From contig NC_012878.2 in assembly GCF_000003195.3 (NCBI RefSeq), forward strand, positions 50,960,129-51,024,128: a stretch of 64,000 nucleotides of DNA, given 5' to 3'. Positions 34,271 through 47,500 of the stretch are shown here, one piece after another (the first letter of the stretch is position 1; each line of letters opens with the position of its first letter). The DNA is from Sorghum bicolor. Lineage: Eukaryota; Streptophyta; Magnoliopsida; Poales; Poaceae. Under the pieces are notes generated by a model. That model made no database searches. It saw nothing but the letters and a program-made list of their open reading frames with translations, and was not told where the DNA came from. Position numbers and translations under genes: made by a program.

Positions 34271-36420
34271 TCAACTATTAAATAAATGTCATTACATTTG
34301 CTATGAGATGTATTTTCCTAGTATAGCTAGTTGATGTCATATATTTTTACCTACTCTATATATTTTGTTAAACTTTAGATACTTTAATAAAAATACACTT
34401 AGAAATTCATTTATTTTGGACAGGGATACTAGCAAAGCCGGTTTGCACTCTGGAGTCAACAGACGAGTTCGCTTGGCGCAGAAAAAGCAGTTTAACTGCG
34501 ATATTGGTATTTATTTGTTTATTCTGAATTTCCTATTCTGAACTCAATTTACCAAGATATATTCAGTACTTTTTTCTTGCACTTTCATAACTTATGAAAG
34601 GCCAAGTATGTAATACTAATGCCTTACCGTGACAAATTTATCTGAAGGGAACCTCTCGCGCGCCATTCCAATTTATCCTACTTAAAGCAAAATCCAAGGT
34701 GTGAGGTGATTTCAGCTGACAATCGAGTGAAGTAGACAGAACCTTCAGAAATCAATCATCCGTGCCACCAGTACAAATTCATAGCACTTCACCAGTTCAC
34801 TTGTTTAAGAAGACATAGCTGAAAGTATTGTTAGCTAATTTATTATAAGAGAAACACTTAGAGAAGCTCAAGCGAGCATGGCGTTAATAATGGTTTACGA
34901 TGATAAGAAAGCCATAACTGCTCTGGTACTCTGCCAACGAAACATGGTTTGAACAATTCGTTCCCATTTGACTGGTGCCAATGGCGGCGACGGCCGACGC
35001 ACAGGAGTTGCCAGTTGCTAGCTCCAACTCCAAGCGTCTGCGGTCTCGACGGGCGGCGTCAGGGTCGCGTGCAGGCAACGTGCCGCTGCTCCCCGCCGGA
35101 TTGGCATCCTCTCCGTGGCCAACGCGGACGCACGTGGACTCCACCAGTGCACCCAGGCGCTCTCCACGGATCCAGGCCGCAGCCCGCAGGCAGCTTCGTC
35201 GCCAAATTCCTGTTGCGGGGTTCGGATCAGGTTCGCTCGCGCGCGCGCGTCCTGGGGCACACGATCGACCGAGATGCTGCCGCGACCATACATCGGCAGC
35301 TGCTGATGTATAGTCTGTGGCCCAACCCTGTGATGGCTCATTTTGCCGTTCATCAGAGCTCTGGCCCAAATCGCTCATTTTGCCTGGTCTAATGAGTTGT
35401 TCAGCCGATTGACGAGGGAGTTCAGATAATCAGATGCACAACATTGGGTAGGCCGCTCATAGCCTCTGCACCACCAATGATAAGCTGGTAACACGTCCAA
35501 TCCCCGGTGCTGAAAAGTTAGGCGTCCTAGGGGGTGCTTAGACTCATATTAACGTAAAACATAGAGAAAATAAGACATTAGTATTAGCCATCTTTTGGTT
35601 GTCGGACTTTTATCTCCTGTTTAGTCCTGATCGATTCGAAGTGGTTGCACGGCCGGCAGGCACGCAGTACATACACCAATAAGCTGGTAATAGAAACGTC
35701 GCACCGTGCTGATGTTACGTAGGAACCCCTCTAAAATCCACCACCATCCACGGCCCACATTCCTTCCTTCCTTCCGTGAAAGTAGGCGTAGGTAGCCAGA
35801 CAAAAACGATTCTGTCCAGAATCCGAAACCAGCAGCTTACGCATGGACGACGGGACAGCCTGATTAACAATAATTGAACCATACTAAAGTACTTACAGTA
35901 GTAGTACTTTACCAAAAGGCAAAGCAGAAGCAGGTATCAAATCACTCGCGCAGCGCAACTGCAAGAGAGGCGTCGCCATCGGCGGATCAACCCTCGCCTC
36001 CGACACGACCCCTCGCGCACGCCCCGACCCGAAGGCATCTTCCTCTGGTCGCTGGTGACTGCTCCGTGCTCGGCTGCTCCGCTTGTAGCTTTCGTTGGCT
36101 AGTCCCGTGTCCTGTCTCTCCTCGTCCTCGAGCCATCGCGGTGGTTGCGGCGTCCTTCTCCGGCGCCGGGATAATGTCCTGCCCTCGCGGTCGCGGGGGC
36201 TGCCCGGCGACGAGATCTGGGCGGCCGCGCCGACGGTCGGACGCCGACGGGGCACCAACCTTAGATGCATGGGTTCGTATCGTACAGCTTTGTTTTTCCG
36301 GTTCAAATCCTGGAAGCTGGAATTTCAGTGGAAGGTTGGCCATGGACACGCATGGTGACCAACGGTACCGCTCATCCTTGTTCCCTTTTTGTCGGAGGTG
36401 GCGCTAGCTTTCTCGGATTT
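34271..36420. other. Intergenic with GC-rich islands, no intact gene
   Basis: GC-rich islands at 34970-35330 and 35990-36360 give open frames in several phases. No frame shows a domain and plausible exon joins were not found. They could be worn gene copies or captured fragments. Confidence 0.35.
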
Positions 36421-37077
36421 TGATTACTACATCGTGGTTGTGGAGCTAATTAAAATCCGACTTTTGTCTTCAGCAGCCATCCCGTGACATGTGTTTGGAA
36501 CTGTATACATCGTGGATCACATCGTCCCAAGTACGCGTCCAAGTTTCGCAATGATATTGTCTGATAAGCAAAAATACGGTTATTCTAGCAAAAATACCTT
36601 GTCCTTGGACATGGTTCTCTGGAGAGGCAACAAATTTTATTTTACACTGAAGTTGCACGTATGGAAGGTGGTTCGGTGCTTGAATCCTACCTACAGTCTT
36701 GTTGTCGCTGCCAACTACTACACTTCATTTATTATTATAAAATAAGTGTCTTTCTCACATATTCTATACTTATCCTAAAATAACTTTTATTTTCACTTCG
36801 TAACACACTTTTCTCTTTTTCTAATACATCTTCATCTCTCTCTTCCCCATTTCCTGTGCACCACATCTTTTTTTTCTGTGCCCAGAGCTAGAATAACATT
36901 TACAGTATATTGGACGAAGTGAGAAATTCCTTGCTCCAAAATGAATGAAAATCTAAATTTGAAACGGGTAAAAAATTTAAATACGGTTCAGTATATAGAA
37001 ATTAATATCAATATTTATATCTCTAGATATGTTTACTGTGAATATATATTTTTTATTAGTTAATATAAACGATACGT
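36421..37077. other. AT-rich intergenic, no gene seen
   Basis: Short chance frames only. Confidence 0.4.
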
Positions 37078-37190
37078 ACTTCCTCCGTATAGAATTTAGA
37101 TGTCTTTTAGAACAGCGACACAGTCTTCAAAACACAACTTTAACCTCTACTTTAACCTCTTATTTTTATAAAAACATTTAGAAATGAGAA
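37078..37190 (+). mobile_element. Stowaway-like MITE, 5' half
   Basis: TACTTCCTCCGTATAGAATT start; the same body as 1298-1499 (ACAGCGACACAGTCTTC). It ends abruptly near 37190. Confidence 0.7.
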
Positions 37191-37520
37191 TTGTTTGATT
37201 CCTTGACAAACGAGAATTATTAGTATTAGTAACATAAATATTAGTATTTTTCTATGGATATGCTCAAATTTATTATTATTTGATTCCTTGACAAACGAGA
37301 ATTACAAATTTCTAAAGGGTAGAGTGACTATTTTTCTAAATGATGTGCTCAAACCAATATTCATGATACTAGAGACCCAGAATTTTAGTCAAAGTGTTTA
37401 ACGTTTCAAATGGTGAGAGTGACTTATTTTAGAATATATTGGTGAAGAATACAAAACATCTCCTCTAATAAATTTAAAAAGTAGTATTTACTCTCTCTCT
37501 CTCTATTTTAAATACTATAA

Positions 37521-38240
37521 GGCCAATTTCAATGTAGTTTCGTAGAAAATTTCATGTATATTTAATAGAGTGTCACATCAGCAAACTGTGCTTGGTCGCG
37601 GCCCTCCGACGCCGACCACGAGGGAGTGGCCCGCTGCTGCAAGAGGGGTCGCTGGGCGCGGGGGAGCAGCCTGCCGCCACAGAGCTCGACCGCTAGATCC
37701 GCCGGCCACGAGAGCGCGCATAAGGGGTGACTCTGCTGCAAGGGGCGAGTCCGTCGCAGAGCTCCTCCGTCTTGGCCCTCCGCACAAGGGACGAGTCTGT
37801 CGTGGCCCTTCGACGCCGGGTGCGGGTGAGTAAAGATGAGTATGACTTTTCAAATAGATACCCGTGGTTCTTCTCTAGTGTAACTAAATAAACTAAATAG
37901 TTCATTTAATTGCACTAGAGAAGAACAGCAGTACAAGCACCGTCCCCTTCCCTACGGGCGAGGTCTGCCGGCTGCGGTCCATCTCAGCCCTGACCCTGAG
38001 CTCATCGCGAGCACCTACTGCGAAGTGCGAACAGCCGGTCTCCATGCTCGGCCTCATGCGGGGAAGAGGAGGAAGTGAGGATGAGAGCAGAACGGATAGG
38101 GACTGGTGGGACCTTAAAAAAAAAAGTAAAATAAGCTATGAAATCATACTGTGAAACTTTGCACTATAAAATAGACCTTTTATATATTAGAGTTTCATCT
38201 TTTAGAAACTGAGATGTGAAACTTACTATTGAAATTGGCC
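37521..38240. mobile_element. Harbinger-like non-autonomous element with GC-rich payload
   Basis: The ends GGCCAATTTCAATGTAGTTTC and, inverted, GAAACTTACTATTGAAATTGGCC are complementary with a small indel. TAA duplicates lie at 37518-37520 and 38241-38243, the PIF/Harbinger target. The middle 37590-37830 and 37935-38080 is GC-rich, unlike the AT-rich ends, and may be captured host DNA. A smaller hairpin, GTTCTTCTCTAGTG with CACTAGAGAAGAAC (37869-37927), lies inside. Confidence 0.8.
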
Positions 38241-38243
38241 TAA

Positions 38244-38723
38244 GATATTTTGGTATGTAACAGTAGTATACTTCTGATATGTCTAATAAACGTTTCATTG
38301 CGGTGAGCAGCTGGCTGCCTGGCTCTACCACGGTCGCACGAGCGAGAACGGCGGGCACCCGGGAACATGGAGAATCACTGGCACGCCGTCACTGCCTCAG
38401 TGGTTGTGATCTGCAATCGTAATACTCCTGACAAGAGGACAGGTCAATGCTTTGGTTTCAGAAGTGAGCCTGCCAAGCGCCCAGAGCCCCAGACCCAGCC
38501 ATGACCTGACCTCGGGGGCTGGAGCTCGTCCCGGATCAGCACGAGCACAAGCGGCCAGCACGGGAGTGTGCCGGCCTGCCTGCTTGCGCCTCCTCTTTCT
38601 GAATTCCTCCTTATCCGATCGTTGCCCAGTTTGAACTTATGCCGACATGGCGTGCTGTAGCCCACGTCGTCTACCTGGGGGTAACAGCATGCATGCTCTA
38701 TCGCTATTTGCGCTGAAGTTCGC
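38244..38723. other. Intergenic, no gene seen
   Basis: No domain-bearing frame. Confidence 0.4.
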
Positions 38724-38726
38724 TTA

Positions 38727-38968
38727 GGCCTTGTTTGGATGCACCAAAAACTCAAAACTTTACATGATTCTCCATCACATCGAATCTTGCGATACATGCA
38801 TGGAATATTAAATATATATAAAAAATATAACTAATTGTACAGTTTACCTGTAAATCATGAGACGAATCTTTTAAGCTTAGTTGTTCCATGATTGGATAAT
38901 ATTTGTCAAATAAAAACGAAAGTGCTACAGTGCCAAAATCCAAAATTTTTTTGAATCTAAACGAGGCC
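38727..38968 (-). mobile_element. GGCC-type MITE
   Basis: GGCCTTGTTTGGATGC to GAATCTAAACGAGGCC with TTA duplicates (38724-38726 and 38969-38971). Confidence 0.85.
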
Positions 38969-38989
38969 TTAATCTTACCATCTGAACCT

Positions 38990-39070
38990 ACCAGCTACTC
39001 AACATTATTTTTCTCTCATAATAAATCAGCCAACAGTACTTTCTGCTATGACTTATCAGCCAAACGAATT
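38990..39070. mobile_element. Short MITE of the AATAAATCAGCC type
   Basis: ATTATTTTTCTCTCATAATAAATCAGCC core and TTATCAGCCAAACGAA end; same family as 28811-28893 and 50430-50515. Confidence 0.6.
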
Positions 39071-39074
39071 ACTA

Positions 39075-40008
39075 ACAGTCCTCCGTCACAAAAATCTTGC
39101 ACTTGTAGATGCGATTCAAGTCAAGCTACATAGAATTAGTATAAGTAAAATTATGGTGATTATCATGGTCAATTTTTTTAGGTACAATTGGTTTCTCTCA
39201 TGCTAGATTTACACTCGACTTGTAATAGAATTATGGTGACTAATTATCATGGTCAAACTTTTTAGGTACAATTGGTGTAATTAAATATTTGGTTGAAAAT
39301 ATTCCATCTCACACCCCACTTTTAGTTCAACTTGTACCATGGCTTCCATCTCCCACAGAAAGAACAACATTGCCACAAAAGTATCTGTTAACAGAGTAAT
39401 TGTTGGTCAAAAGCTTGACATAATAATGAAACAAAATGAGTTTTGCATTTTTGATAGAGGGAGTATAGTATGGTTGATACCGAACAATAAACTGCTAAAA
39501 GTACAGTGAAGCGAAATGAACCATACCATATATTATTGTTAGAATGAAATATCAGGCAAGTTGAGAACGTGAGATGTGCATAGCATGTAAGCAATAATTT
39601 GACCACTTGTATATATTTTTTTCGCAGACATACATTTGTATAGTTGGTCACTCCAAACGGCATGTAAGCCAATATGTGATGCATTGTGTTTTTCTTTTTC
39701 TAAAAGGAAATATATTTTTTTAATTTTGTGAGGATGTGTCATGACTCATGGTTCTGCCTTGGTTCACACATCAAATCAGTCAGTTGGATGGCTTGCAGAA
39801 TATTTGTAGTATAGTAGCAAACCAACCGGATTCGTATCGTCAGTTTGTATAATAATATTTATACTAATCCTCCATGCATGATACGGCATCAAATGATTTG
39901 ATTAGCTTCAATATTATTTATTTTTGGCTTCAGGACTAGGAGAGACCTTTCAAACAACAAATAAAAAAAGCACATGCAAGGAGCGCCAGATAGTCTTTAA
40001 AATGTACT
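39075..40008. other. Intergenic AT-rich, no gene seen
   Basis: Contains a local duplication of TTATGGTGA(C/T)TA(A)TTATCATGGTCAA around 39150 and 39230. No gene. Confidence 0.4.
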
Positions 40009-40011
40009 TCA

Positions 40012-40256
40012 GGCCTTGTTTAGTTATAATTTTTTTTTGCAAAATAGATACCGTAATATTTTCGTTTATATTTAAAAATATTATCTAATTATGGACTAAC
40101 TAGAATTAAAAGATTCGTTTCATAAATTAAAAGTAAACTATATAATTAATTCATTAATTTTTTTTATCTATATTTAATGTTCTATGCGTCACAAGATTCG
40201 ATATGACGCAGGATCTTGAAAAAAGTTTGCAAAAATTTTGGGAAGTAAGCAAGGCC
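40012..40256 (+). mobile_element. GGCC-type MITE
   Basis: GGCCTTGTTTAGTTATA to GGAAGTAAGCAAGGCC with TCA duplicates (40009-40011 and 40257-40259). Confidence 0.85.
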
Positions 40257-40474
40257 TCAGTTTATATAAAAAATCTAAATTCATGTTCAAAATGCAAATA
40301 ATATTTTTATTATCTATTACTTCAAACATGGAATTTAAATTCAGAATTTTGATTATTGAAACTTTCAATATTCAAAACCATGAAAGTACTCCCGTAAAGA
40401 AATGGTAATTGGGTTCAGCAGTGTGGCACATGTCACATGACAATAAATTGGTGTAAGTCACATTAAAAACTAAG

Positions 40475-40672
40475 GTATGTTTGGATCTCATGGTCTAAAG
40501 TTTAATAAGCTAAATTTAAAGATTTTTTTGTGTGGTCTAATAAGGTAATGATCTTTTTGTGAGGTTAATTAAACTTCACATGGCACTTTAAACTGTACAT
40601 TTAAGGCTTTTTAAGAGCTAAAATGAACTAAATTTTAGAGGCTAAACTTTAGATAATGGGATATAAACATAA
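40475..40672. mobile_element. TIR MITE of about 200 bp
   Basis: TATGTTTGGATCTCATG...CTAAAGTTTA at the left pairs with TAAACTTTAGATAATGGG...AAACATA at the right, about 29 bp with several mismatches. Confidence 0.6.
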
Positions 40673-40815
40673 CAATAACCTAAAAAGGATTAGTGGAAGC
40701 CACGCTTCCAAAAATTGGTCCCTTTTAACCCTGCAACCATCACCCTGGCTCTGCTGATGTGCCTTTAACCCCCACCGCAGCCGCACCGCCACCGCCCGCT
40801 GTTGCGGCTGCGCCG

Positions 40816-40823
40816 TATAAAAG
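40816..40823 (+). promoter_or_regulatory. TATA box of the NEK kinase gene
   Basis: TATAAAAG, about 290 bp before the 5'UTR splice donor at 41126. Confidence 0.6.
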
Positions 40824-40849
40824 CTGCCGAGCAAAACTCCGTCGGCCAC

Positions 40850-41573
40850 ACCGTTAGCCTACGCCGCACTGCGCAAACCAACAACCAAATCAAATCCGGA
40901 GCCAGTAGGGAGTGGTAGGCGGCGGAGCCGCGAGGAGCCCGCGGCTCGCGAGAGAGCAGAGGCGGCGAGCCGGCGGCATCCACCGAGCAGGAGATCTCGC
41001 CGCGACGTCGTCCAGTCGCCGCTGGCGTCGCTGGTTCCCGCCAGAATCGGAGGAGAAGCTTCGTCGCCGCTGCCGCGGCATCCGGTGATCCTCGCCGCTC
41101 GCCAATGCAGGTGGAGACCGCCGCGGTAAGGCCCCTTGCCTTGCCTCTGTCGGCGCCCTGTTCCGGTTGGTGGGAGCAGCGTGCTGTGTGCAGAGCTGCT
41201 GCGAAATCAGTAGCACTACTGTTTTGGATAACCGATGCACTAGATTCTCGCCGAGTAGTTCATCGATTCCCGTGGTTCAATAACTTTCGTCCTGTGTAAC
41301 ATCACCCCTCCTTTCTAAGAAAAGGCAAATGTTGTGGGTTTGATTGGACGCCACGTGATAGCGCGTGCGCTTTCATCAAAGCAGCTTGCTGCTTGGCTTA
41401 TTAGGTGTCTTTGTGCTTTCTTTTTTGCAGCGCTGGCTTGGGATGTCGCGGTGTTTGAACCTCAGTTGGGCTTGAGCAGGAGAAATGTGACTGGTTCGGG
41501 TATATAGAGATTGACGTACCTGTTGCGAGTTGCTGCTGCTATACTGTGATTATTTTGTCAAGTATTGAGGCTT
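40850..41573 (+). other. 5'UTR of the NEK gene with one leader intron
   Basis: The first exon ends at 41125 (CGCG|GTAAGG) and the second begins at 41431 (TTTTTTGCAG|CG). The leader intron is 41126-41430. The spliced leader contains a 21-codon upstream ORF. The transcription start is estimated from the TATA box. Confidence 0.6.
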
Positions 41574-44500
41574 ATGGAGTCACGGATGGATCAGTACGAA
41601 ATCATGGAGCAGATTGGCCGTGGGGCCTTCGGTGCCGCCATCCTAGTCAATCACAAGATTGAAAAGAAGAAGTAAGATACAGCGCTCTTCCATCAGTATG
41701 TAGGCTATATGGCTACCATTCGGGTGACTGTATGATTGCCTTGCAGGTATGTGTTGAAGAAAATCCGGCTTGCAAGGCAGACGGAGCGCTGTCGGAAGTC
41801 TGCCCATCAAGAGGTTGGTGAAATGTGATGCTTTGTTTCTGATTCATCGGTTGTGCCTTGAAGAGTTAGTAAGAGAAAAGCTGAATTGCAGATGGCTCTG
41901 ATTGCTCGGCTGCAGCACCCTTACATTGTTGAATTCAAGGAGGCTTGGGTTGAGAAGGTTTTGTAGTTCAGGAACTTGTTCTTACCTTGTTTCTTCTGTT
42001 TGAACTTATTTAGTTGACAAGGTGAGTTATGCAGGGTTGTTATGTCTGCATTGTCACGGGTTATTGTGAAGGTGGAGACATGTGAGTGTGATTTAGTGCT
42101 TTGGAATTGGAGGTCATCCTTTTAGTTGCAACATAACCACATTGTGTTATACTCACATTGGTCTTATTTTTCAGGGATGAGCTGATGAAGAAATCAAATG
42201 GTACCTACTTTTCTGAGGAGGTATGAGAAGACTTGTCTGTTTTGTTTATCTGATTGAAGGAAGGAAATCATCCACATTTCACTCATAACATCGAATAATC
42301 CTCAGGTATTGCTTAAATGGTTTGCTCAATTGGTGTTGGCTGTAGATTATTTGCACTCGAACTATGTCTTGCACCGTGACCTGAAGGTAAGTGAAACACA
42401 GTAGATGATCATAATTGCCAGTTTTTTATGCAATAAATGGTCATGACTCCTCAAACTTGCAGTGCTCCAACATATTTCTCACCAAAGAACAGGACATACG
42501 CCTTGGTTAGTTTCTCACAACAAATACAGTAATGCAAGTCTCCAATTGACATATTACATATGTTTCTTGTTATGCTTCATCATATCAAGTTATCTTCTTA
42601 TCTGGTCTCCATGCAGGAGACTTTGGCCTAGCAAAGACTTTGAAGGAAGATGATTTAGCTTCATCGGTATGATGTTACTGCATATTTCCTTTCTTTCCTC
42701 TTTGTTCTGTCTAAAAAACTTGTGTAATCCTACTGTTTATAGAAAAAAATTACTGAGTTCGTTAATCACTCACACAATACAACTACAAAGGTTTTCATCA
42801 ACCGTGAATTTATAGGACTCGCTACAATGCAATCAACATAGTCATGCGCCCAGGGGGGCACGCACCTGCAAGGCCTTCCTTTGGTACGTGTTGCATATCA
42901 GCGCTACCAATGTCATGGATTCCGCTACAAGTTGACAAAAATGAAGTGGTGAAAAACCAAATTAACATTAATAGAACCAGTGCAATCAATAATCACAAAC
43001 AATTCCTTTATGCAAGGTCGTGAGTCTAGAGGCATCCTATAGCGACAACGAAAGGTATTCATGGACAGTCCCTCCAATCACGTCGCTCTGCTGTTTGGCT
43101 ACCATCACCAGTGTTCAGCCTTGGATCACGTGAGCCCGCACCTTGCCTCGGGCACGGCCTCGCCCAAGCACAATTTGATATACTTAACAAGGACCTGTGT
43201 ATATGTTCAATTTCAAATAAATTGCCACCAGCAGCACATGTGCACATGAACCAATAGAGAGGAAAATCTAGAAAACTTAGAGAATCAGGGTGTGAATGTT
43301 CTTTGCCTTACTGATTTGCACAAACTAATGGAAAAAGAAATGCAGGGAAGGGGATGACTCACTTGGGAATTATCATCGCCTAACAGCTTCATGAGATGCT
43401 GCTTGAAGGTTTCCAAATACGGATTCAGTTAAAGAAATATATATAAAAAAGAAACAACCAATGTGAACCAAACATCTTGTTAGATCACAAGAAGCAGTCA
43501 CTTGGCGAGGTCCCTCGCCAGCTTCCAGTATATATACATGAGCGAGTCCTGCTCCTTGACCATCTTGTCCTTTGTCTAAACCAGAATAGCAGTGAAATCA
43601 ATTGGCTCATCAGTCAAGCAAGATACCGGCAAAACCAAAAAATTCAGAGCAGCAAGCAGCCAGGTGAAGCGAGGTGGTGAACTTTCATGTTGTTGTCGAG
43701 TTTGATGCAGAAACGCGTGTCGACGTCGTGGAGAGCCAGCTCGAGTTTGGCAGCCCTGTCGTCGAGTACGATAGAAAGGCAATTCCTGTCCGCCAGCCTC
43801 TATCGTAGTCGCACGGCCTCGAGCTCGAGGTGCGAGGCCCGAGCAACCATGGCCATGGCCATGATCTTGTGCGCCACCTCCAGTTGCTTGTACGGGTCCT
43901 AGGTCCGCAATGGCGTAGAGCGGCGCTGAAGGGGTGATGCAAGGGGAGGTGGTGGCGTGGAGGGGGCAATTTGACTCGATCCACCCTGCCTCAACCAGGC
44001 TCGGGGTGCCATCACGCCAGACTAATGGGTGGGGGTGGGGGAGAAACCGGGAGGGGGGCACGACACCAGCACCCTTGGCCGTCATCGCATTGAGGCCTCA
44101 GCGCCCATGCTCGCCCCCTCGTCCAGGCTTCGTAGGGGATCCGGAGGCCTAGCAACTCCAATTTGAGACCATGGGCTGGGTTGGTGGTCGATGGCGGCGC
44201 GAGGTGATCGCGATGGCGGCATTGGCGAGGGAGATGGCGGTGGTGGTCATCACCGTCAGGGGCAATGGTGAATCGAAAGGTAGCCAGGCAGACGATATCG
44301 CTTCGTAATTCATAGTTGTATGTAGATAGATAGATTTACCATGAACCATGTACATATGCTAGTCCATCTCATGGAATGTATGAAGGTATAATTCTTGTTT
44401 TTCATCTGTGCAATAACTGGTGGCACCATGCTTTTTTTAGGTTGTAGGGACACCAAATTACATGTGCCCAGAGCTGCTAGCCGATATTCCCTATGGTTTC

Positions 44501-47500
44501 AAGTCAGACATCTGGTCTCTCGGTATTATGTTTTATCTGGCTCAGTTCTTTCTGTAATGTAATATGTTTACATAACTGATGATTTATTATAATTTTCTAA
44601 CTTAACATGTTTTCATTTGCATAGGATGTTGTATGTATGAGATGGCAGCTCATCGACCTGCCTTCAAGGCATTTGTGAGTTTTTGTCTGATATTATTTCT
44701 TATCAGTGTCCCAAAATGTAGTTCTTTTTAGTTGTCATAAGTCAAATTTCTCTAACTTAGACTAAGTTTTTAGAATTAACATCTACAATACCAAATAAAT
44801 CCACTATCAAGACATATTTCATGGTGAATTTAATGAAATTAATTTGATCCACATGTTTTTGCATTTTTTGTTTTGGAATAGAGGGGATACTCAAAACGGT
44901 TACCCATATGTTGATTCCTCTGGTTGATTTGAGTCAGAATTTTTTCCTTTTATGTTACATTACATAGAATAAAGGGAACATGGGTATTCTTTGGCGCTGT
45001 TTTGGTGATCCTAGTGTATGTAATTACTGCTTCAAATTTTCTGATGGTCTTACCTGATTTTCATTGCTTGCAGGATATGGCTGGATTAATAAGTAAGATA
45101 AATCGGTCTTCCATGGGTCCTTTGCCTGCCTGTTACTCGGTGTCTATGTAAGTGTACTTCTCTACACAAGTAGATCTTTTGGAAGTTGAAAAGTTGTGAT
45201 TTGCATGTTTAAAAAGTGATCTTGGTAACCATTTCTATCACATGGTATGCACTCTCTATATAAGCAGTGCTTATTCTTGTTCCCGAGAACCAAGTAATGT
45301 TAATAGTAAACTGCTAAATGTTTCCTTTTTTTAATTTTTATACACATTTTGTTAAAACAGTTTCATATAGAATGTACAGCTCAAAAGATCATTTTTTATT
45401 GTTGGGTACAGGAAAACCCTAATCAAAAGTATGTTGAGGAAGAGTCCAGAGCATCGACCTACTGTAAGCTATTATGAACCTTGAACCTTCCATGCAGTAG
45501 TTCTTCCTTTCATCTGGATTTTGAACGTTTATGTTAAATCATTTGAACAGGCATCTGAGATCCTGAAGAACCCGTACCTGCAACCTTATGTTAATCAATA
45601 CCTCCCCCTTTATGATTCTTCAAACCCAATGCGGATGCCAGAGAAACCATTACCCACTTCACGGAACAGTCAGAGAAGCATGTCTGACAGCCAAAGCAGT
45701 AGCATTTCCAGTAGTGACATTGACAGTGCCCAATCAAGTGACAGAAGCACATCAGGCGGAACTACAAGTACTGACAGAAAGACCATTGATACTGCAAGCA
45801 TTCAAGATGTGGATCAAGTGAAGTCAGATGAAAATGGCGCAACACCTGAAGATCTTAGAGGCAACAAAGACAATTGTAGTGTTCAGTTTAAAAGGCAAGA
45901 TTCATTGAAATCCATACATGTTGATCACCATCCCAGACCAGAGAGCAAACAACCAAAGATCATTGAGAAGATAATGACCACCCTTAGAGAGGAGAGCAGG
46001 CTGAGAGAAATCAACTCTCCTGTCAGAGGTGGTGTAAAGCCGAGTTCTGGCCTCAGCAGCAATAATCAAGTAGAGCAACCATTACAGGTTTCAAGGACAA
46101 ACAGTGACATGCCATGCAGCTTAAAGTCTGGCAACATTCTATCCCATGATGAACATGTAAATGAAGTGGAAGCATCACCACCCTTGAAGCAACTGGTATG
46201 AGTTAACTTGTTTGTTTTCATGAAATCCATTTTTTTCCATATATTGCTTACTTATGTCTCCTGGTGTTGGTCCTGCAGTCACCTATTGTTGAACATAGTG
46301 CAAAGATGAAAACCGCTGGGCCATCAACTCCTGAACCTGCCAAACAAATCACAGAAAATGGGGCTGCAGCTTCAGGAAAAACTAAGAACAAGACGTCACC
46401 TGCTAGACGTCCTAGCCCTCAGAGGCGAGCTGGAGCAGGGACTCCAAGCTTCCCAGCCACAACGACAAGACGTGCCAAGTTCATGACAGAGAGAGAGAAA
46501 ACTCCAGAGCGACCATCCTGTAGCCCAGATATGAAACTGGATGCTCTTAGTGATCCTCCACGAAGTTTAATGATTTCTCCAAATCCTTCAGAAGGACAGC
46601 ATTTGAAACCGGATGCTTCGCAAGCAAATTCAACAAATCTTTGGGAGCTTTTCTCTGTTTCAGCAAAGGAACACAGCAACGCTTGCTCAAGTTCTACAAT
46701 TGGTTGTACTGAAAATATGGACCAGCCTGAACTATCTGAACCTAATTCACCTGTCTGCTTGGTTTCACCATGTACAGGCTGTTCCCCCAACACAATTGAA
46801 CAGGATGACAAAGGCTCCATACCATGTTCAGAAGTTAACACTGACAAGAATGTTGTGACTAACAATGGTGGTTCGAGCCTGAAGTCAGATTTGGAACCAT
46901 CCTTTCTGAGTTCTGAACAAGAGTTTGTTTCCAAAGATGTGCAATCTAGCAAGCATGAGCAGAGCAACATAGCATTCCAAAGCGGTGAAGATAAGTTCAC
47001 TGTCCAGGAGCTGCTTTCATCGGCACCAGAAGTTGCTCCTCCTGTTTCATCAGCTCCAGAAGTTGCTCATTCTATTCCAGCCACAAGAGGCACACTATTG
47101 GACACACCCATTTCTCTTCAGTCATGGAAGAGACATGTAGTTTCTCATTTAAACCCTCCAGTTGATGATGTTATACAGACCATAAGACACAGCACTTTCT
47201 ATGTCAGTGATGAGCAGACAACACAAGAAAGTGTTCAAAGAGAAGCTCAGAGCGCTGATGTGATCAAACTACTGGATGTGGTACCAGAAGTGGTTGATGC
47301 AAGGAGCAGCTCATCAAACACCCTGCCTCCAGCACGGTCCTCATCAGTTACTGCTACACCACATGTCTCAGAAGCCAATGTTGCTACTAAGGCACTAGCT
47401 GCCTCGGACAATGTAAAATTATCTGCTGCCTCATCGGGGACCAGCAACGGAATGAAGGAAGAGGCATCCCCTACTAAGGAAGCACTTGATGTTACATCGT

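Noticed and set aside
34884..35392. GC-rich frames that look like a first exon
   Set aside because: Competing frames on both strands, no domain and no plausible next exon.
43576..44085. Minus-strand 169-codon frame in the NEK intron
   Set aside because: It is the wrong phase of the At4g15545-like fragment; the homologous phase is broken by a stop.
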